A DNA stretch of 26,596 nucleotides from positions 48,973 through 75,568 of the forward strand of contig NW_003124399.1 in the NCBI RefSeq assembly GCF_000003605.2, written 5' to 3'. Source of the DNA: Saccoglossus kowalevskii (taxonomy: Eukaryota > Hemichordata > Enteropneusta > Harrimaniidae). Made by a program: the position numbers and the translations under genes. The notes below the pieces were generated by a model that saw only the letters and a list, made by a program, of their open reading frames with translations, searched no databases and was not told where the DNA came from. Below are positions 22,810-26,596 of this stretch, in pieces; position 1 is the first letter of the stretch; each line of letters opens with the position of its first letter.

Positions 22810-22838
22810 AGCAGTGTTGTCACCATGGCAACATTGCT
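22810..22838. promoter_or_regulatory. Perfect X-box (RFX-type) within a 29-bp dyad
   Basis: GTCACCATGGCAAC at 22819-22832 matches the RFX X-box consensus GTNRCC-N2-RGYAAC at every position. The symmetry continues outward: AGCA-TGTTG on the left mirrors CAACA-TGCT on the right with one mismatch in each arm. RFX factors bind such sites upstream of ciliary genes in animals. No gene start is visible nearby, so a role as a distal element is inference. Confidence 0.4.
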
Positions 22839-23406
22839 TCTACAAAATGAGATGTGATGTCGTCACGTCTTTTTCAATATACTGCTATTTTATCTGCATG
22901 GCATGAATGTCTGTACAACTTCAATGACTTTCTATTTTATTAATAATTTCTTTATTTTGAATATTTGTTATGTTATTGAAAATAGCATGGGTACTTTTTT
23001 AAAGGTCGAGTCCCTCAAGTGTTCAAGTTATTGATTAAAAATATTATATTTCTATATTGTAGTAATGATAAATAAAATTGTTTAATAGTTTTAATACTTT
23101 ATTAGAAAGAAAATACAATGTATATAATAAATTTAGGGTTCACTACAGAACATGTTTGTGTTTTAAGAATCTGTCAAGCAATATCAAATTTGCTCTATTA
23201 GAAACTCATCTTCATTAAAACCAACAATGTGTTCCATTCTGAATTATTAAAATATGTCTTATTTTGCCCATAGAAGCTCTTAGAGATCCTAATAGATCAA
23301 ATATTATACATTATTTGAATATTCCAACAAGAGCTGTTACGTTTTGTAATATAGTGTTTTAAAGAACGACAAATTTGATTGGTTTCGGCACTAGGTATAT
23401 AATAAT
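22839..23406. other. AT-rich spacer, no gene recognised
   Basis: It holds the reverse-complement copy of the 16-bp dispersed word at 23188-23203 and nothing else of note. Confidence 0.6.
23188..23203 (-). repeat. Dispersed 16-bp word, copy 3
   Basis: ATTTGCTCTATTAGAA is the exact reverse complement of the word at 2737-2752. Confidence 0.3.
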
Positions 23407-23610
23407 ATACTGTAAAATACTTCATTTTTGCTTGGAACTAATTTTCGCTGAAGGAATGATTCAGTGAAAATAAAATCCAGCGAATATAGTTTTTTTCCTA
23501 TATTTCACATTTAACTCATCAAAAATCAGTAAAAATAAATTTCATACGAAACACCAAAAAAGTCTTTTCAGCGAAAATTAATTCTAGCTAAATATAGTAT
23601 TTTACAGTAT
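23407..23610. mobile_element. Mariner-type MITE, family B, full copy
   Basis: The ends CTGTAAAATAC and GTATTTTACAG are perfect inverted copies, each flanked by TA. The inverted similarity continues inward to TTTTCGCTGAA on the left and TTCAGCGAAAATTAATTCTA on the right, giving arms of about 45 bp with some mismatches. The 110-bp middle is non-coding and holds AATCCAGCGAATATA, shared with the element at 16358. The TA flank and ends fit a Tc1/mariner-derived MITE mobilised in trans. No transposase is in the window. Confidence 0.75.
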
Positions 23611-24119
23611 TCTAGTATTATAAATATGTGTATGGTTTATCTGGATTTATATAGAGTTATCACTGAAATTACTACATTTGTTTTATAAAATAGACTATTT
23701 ATGTAATATGCAATTATCCCTCCATTTTGCTTGTTTCAATATTTCTGTTTGTTTATTTCCCTGTTATTGAATGAATTAGTATCAACTGTAATTAAACTAT
23801 CCTTTCCCATGAGGAGTTTTGTGAAAGCTGCCTCAGCTCTCATTTTGTAATGTCACTTTAATTAAAGATGTCATCAGAACAGTGTTTGTGGAATGGAAAT
23901 TAGTTTTGCATTGTGTTGTGAATGTTAATAAGTAGAATTACATGATGTACTTTGCTAGGACACACAGAGGTGAATTCGAAGCATGGCCATTCAGAGTCTG
24001 ACTCGGCACTTGCATATTGAGCACAAAATTCAAAAGCTTGAAGAATTTTGTTGAAGTGCTCAGAAAAAAAAAAAACAGTGTAATTTATAATATGCTTTCA
24101 TATTTAGCAACTAAATGTT
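23611..24119. other. AT-rich spacer, no gene recognised
   Basis: No open frame, repeat or site worth naming. Confidence 0.6.
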
Positions 24120-24300
24120 TAAAGTAGGATGGTCGTCACCTGCGCACACGCGGAATTGAGTCCCAAGCGATGATAACAACACACGCTAAAAACACAAAGG
24201 CTCATGGGTAGACGCTTGTTTGTAAACAATGACACGCTATGGACATCTGACGCTTGCGCAAGCAATGACTCCCTCGCTTTAAGTGCTAAAGTAAACTTTT
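24120..24300. other. CpG-denser patch with perfect palindrome
   Basis: CpGs cluster here (GGTCGTCACC, TGCGCACACGCGG, AAGCGATG, ACACGCT, GACGCTTG) between CpG-poor flanks. GCTTGCGCAAGC at 24252-24263 is a perfect 12-bp palindrome containing the C/EBP-like core TTGCGCAA. CTGCGCACACGCGG resembles an NRF-1 site with one interruption. It may be a small promoter or enhancer, or part of an old GC-richer transposon. No transcript start is evident. Confidence 0.25.
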
Positions 24301-25135
24301 AGCATCTTATAATCTCATAATAATATTTTTTTTTCAAAAATTCTGATCAAGACATGTAGCGAACATTTAGTCCAAAATTCGTAAAAACATTGTAGAAGAA
24401 TACAATAAAAACAAAATGTTGCCAAAAATGTTGGCAAGAATAAAATGGTGGCAAAAAAAGGTTAATGGACAGCCTGTTTAAATTTTAAAGTGCATGTATA
24501 CCGCTAAATTCTTACATATAAATTGTCTGCTACAATAAGACATCTACTTGATGGATTGGGAATCCAATGGAGAATTAGTAATTTCTATATTATTTGGAAT
24601 ACCTTGTTAAAATTTCATCAACATTTATTGTTGATTTGTATCTCATTATTTATACAATGTATCTCTCTCTCTAGTACACTATGTTCCCATGCATGTTTAC
24701 AGTGATCAGCAAGCGGTTAATTGAAATCCTAGAAGAGAAAACTTTCATATCATTACTACTGACCGAGACATGAATACAATTAGCAATGATAGAATATCTT
24801 ATGATGCTTCTGATTGAACGTGGGTCTATTAATCTACTTTATTTGATGAAAAACAGCTATATTAAGGTATAGATGAAGATTTGTGGGAAGTTTTACAAAG
24901 CCATTACTTTTTAAGATACCTGTAAAATTCTCCTAACTGTATTATAGTTAGTCAGGGAAGTTTAAATAGCTCCTAGGTTTTTTATCCATTTAGTTTAGGT
25001 GAAACTTTCACACTAAGTTGGTGTCATTTTTTTATCTAAAAAAGACATCAGGGATTGTTGATAATTTGTTTTGTTGTCTTGAAATAATGCATTAAACATG
25101 TTGCTAGCCACATAACGGCAAGCCTACTCAAGTAT
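24301..25135. other. AT-rich spacer before minisatellite 3
   Basis: An inverted TTGCCA / TGGCAA pair sits near 24418-24437. No gene recognised. Confidence 0.6.
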
Positions 25136-25990
25136 TTAACTATACTATGTTATATCGTACTATGCCATCTATTGGAGTACCTGTCCAGACTCCCATAGTT
25201 ACATACTATGCCATCTATTGGAATACCTGTCCAGACTCCCATAGTCGCATACTATGCCATCGATTAGAATACCTGTCCAGACTCCCATAGTTACATACTA
25301 TGCCATCTATTGGAATACCTGTCCAGACTCCAGTCGCATACTATGCCATCTATTGGAATACCTGTCCAGACTCCCATAGTCACATACTATGCCATCTATT
25401 GGAATACCTTTCCAGACTCCCATAGTCACATACTATGCCATCTATTGGAATACCTGTCCAGACTCCAGTCACATAATATGCCATCTATTGGAATACCTGT
25501 CCAGACTCCCATAGTTACATACTATGCCATCTATTGGAATACCTGTCCAGACTCCAGTCGCATACTATGCCATCTATTGGAATACCTGTCCAGACTCCCA
25601 TAGTCACATACTATGCCATCTATTGGAATACCTGTCCAGACTCCCATAGTCACATACTATGCCATCTATTGGAATACCTTTCCAGACTCCCATAGTCACA
25701 TACTATGCCATCTATTGGAATACCTTTCCAGACTCCCATAGTCACATACTATGCCATCTATTGGGAATACCTGTCCAGACTCCAGTCACATAATATGCCA
25801 TCTATTGGAATACCTGTCCAGACTCCCATAGTTACATACTATGCCATCTATTGGAAATACCTGTCCAGACTCCCATAGTTACATACTATGCCATCTATTG
25901 GAATGCCTGTCCAGACTCCCATATAATATACTATGCCATCTACATACTTATGTCATCTATTGGATACTTATCCAGACTCCCATAGTAACA
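25136..25990. repeat. Minisatellite 3: 46-bp unit, 19 copies
   Basis: The unit reads CATACTATGCCATCTATTGG, AATACCTGTCCAGACTCC, CATAGTCA. Counting from CATC, copies start at 25166, 25212, 25258, 25304, 25347, 25393, 25439, 25482, 25528, 25571, 25617, 25663, 25709, 25755, 25799, 25845, 25892, 25937 (truncated) and 25954. Most steps are 46; four units lack three bases (CTCCAGTC instead of CTCCCATAGTC). The block 25304-25527 is repeated with two extra units at 25528-25844. Edges are degenerate. Open frames across it (97 and 60 codons) are repeat by-products. Confidence 0.95.
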
Positions 25991-26596
25991 TATATTGCAT
26001 TCAGTCATGACACCTTCTTTTAATTCACATCCCTATAGTATTGAGTCCGTGTACATAAACATGTAATTAGATACTGTATTTAATAATCAGCAGTAGAATT
26101 CCAGATTGTAAAACTATCTGTTCATGTATACATGTAATAACATTCTTAACCAATTTTGATTGTGAACTAACTGATTAACTAAGATAAAGAACACACCCTA
26201 AGCATTGATTGTCAATGCAATCAATATGGCCCTATTAAAGCAGCCGACAATACGGAGCCTGTCAAATCGCCATCTCCTGAATAATAAGCACGTCAGAAAA
26301 TAAAAATCAATGATGTTTTCTACCCTCAGGATATGAGCACTTTAAAACAGCTGTTTATTCCTTGTCAGTCCCACTGCTGGGTTTTATTTGTAATCAAAGC
26401 GTTTAGTTGTTTAACTGAATATTTTGTGTACATAGATGAGGCCATTTTCATCCAGCAATATATTTTAATTACTCAGTCATTATTTATCATACCCATAATA
26501 TATCTGTGGTAAATTTACCAACACTTGTATGATTCATCGCCGCTGATCAATATGTAAGTAAATTATCCAACAGACATAAATAATTGGATGAATTAC
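25991..26596. other. AT-rich non-coding stretch to the window end
   Basis: No gene, repeat or strong motif was seen. Confidence 0.6.

Noticed and set aside
25310-25603. 97-codon open frame in minisatellite 3
   Set aside because: It lies entirely within 46-bp repeats. The unit is not a multiple of three, so the three frames simply take turns.
25136-25990. CRISPR-like array
   Set aside because: There are no unique spacers between repeats; whole units are tandemly repeated, in a eukaryotic context.

Overview
The window looks like intergenic or intronic DNA from an animal nuclear genome. It is strongly AT-rich, no open frame looks like a conserved protein, and it holds tRNA-derived SINE sequence, short foldback (MITE-like) elements and three long minisatellites. 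Many ACATGTA and ACCGGTA words are scattered through it, a texture I associate with molluscs and other marine invertebrates. I cannot name a species, and the mollusc guess is inference only. I found no convincing protein-coding gene, no functional tRNA or rRNA gene and no CRISPR array.

Layout. 1-6.4 kb is AT-rich single-copy-looking sequence with a 14-bp triplet repeat (3341-3381) and a small perfect palindrome (5220-5240). 6.4-8.0 kb carries two foldback elements (6410-6557 and 7854-8011); the second has a truncated relative at 14761-14878. 9828-11580 is minisatellite 1, built from alternating 24-bp subunits in a 48-bp unit. 11.6-18.9 kb is mostly AT-rich spacer with a faint SINE relict (12168-12260), a mononucleotide C/A junction (13434-13464), a weak coding or regulatory candidate near 15.7 kb, a mariner-type MITE (16358-16487), a CpG-denser segment (17638-17880) and a tiny hairpin between 8-bp direct repeats (17881-17922).

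18903-20636 is minisatellite 2 (unit about 34 bp, about 50 copies) with large internal duplications. 21581-~21835 is a tRNA-derived SINE. 22810-22838 is a perfect RFX-type X-box inside a longer dyad. 23407-23610 is a second, better preserved MITE of the 16358 family. 24120-24300 is a CpG-denser patch with a perfect palindrome. 25136-25990 is minisatellite 3 (46-bp unit, 19 countable copies), in which a five-unit block has been duplicated and then expanded.

There is no gene network to describe. The most noteworthy content is the repeat biology. Minisatellite 1 is open in four of six frames and carries a TEAD-like and a STAT-like motif in nearly every subunit. Minisatellites 2 and 3 preserve a readable record of block duplications. 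Two separate foldback families are each present twice.
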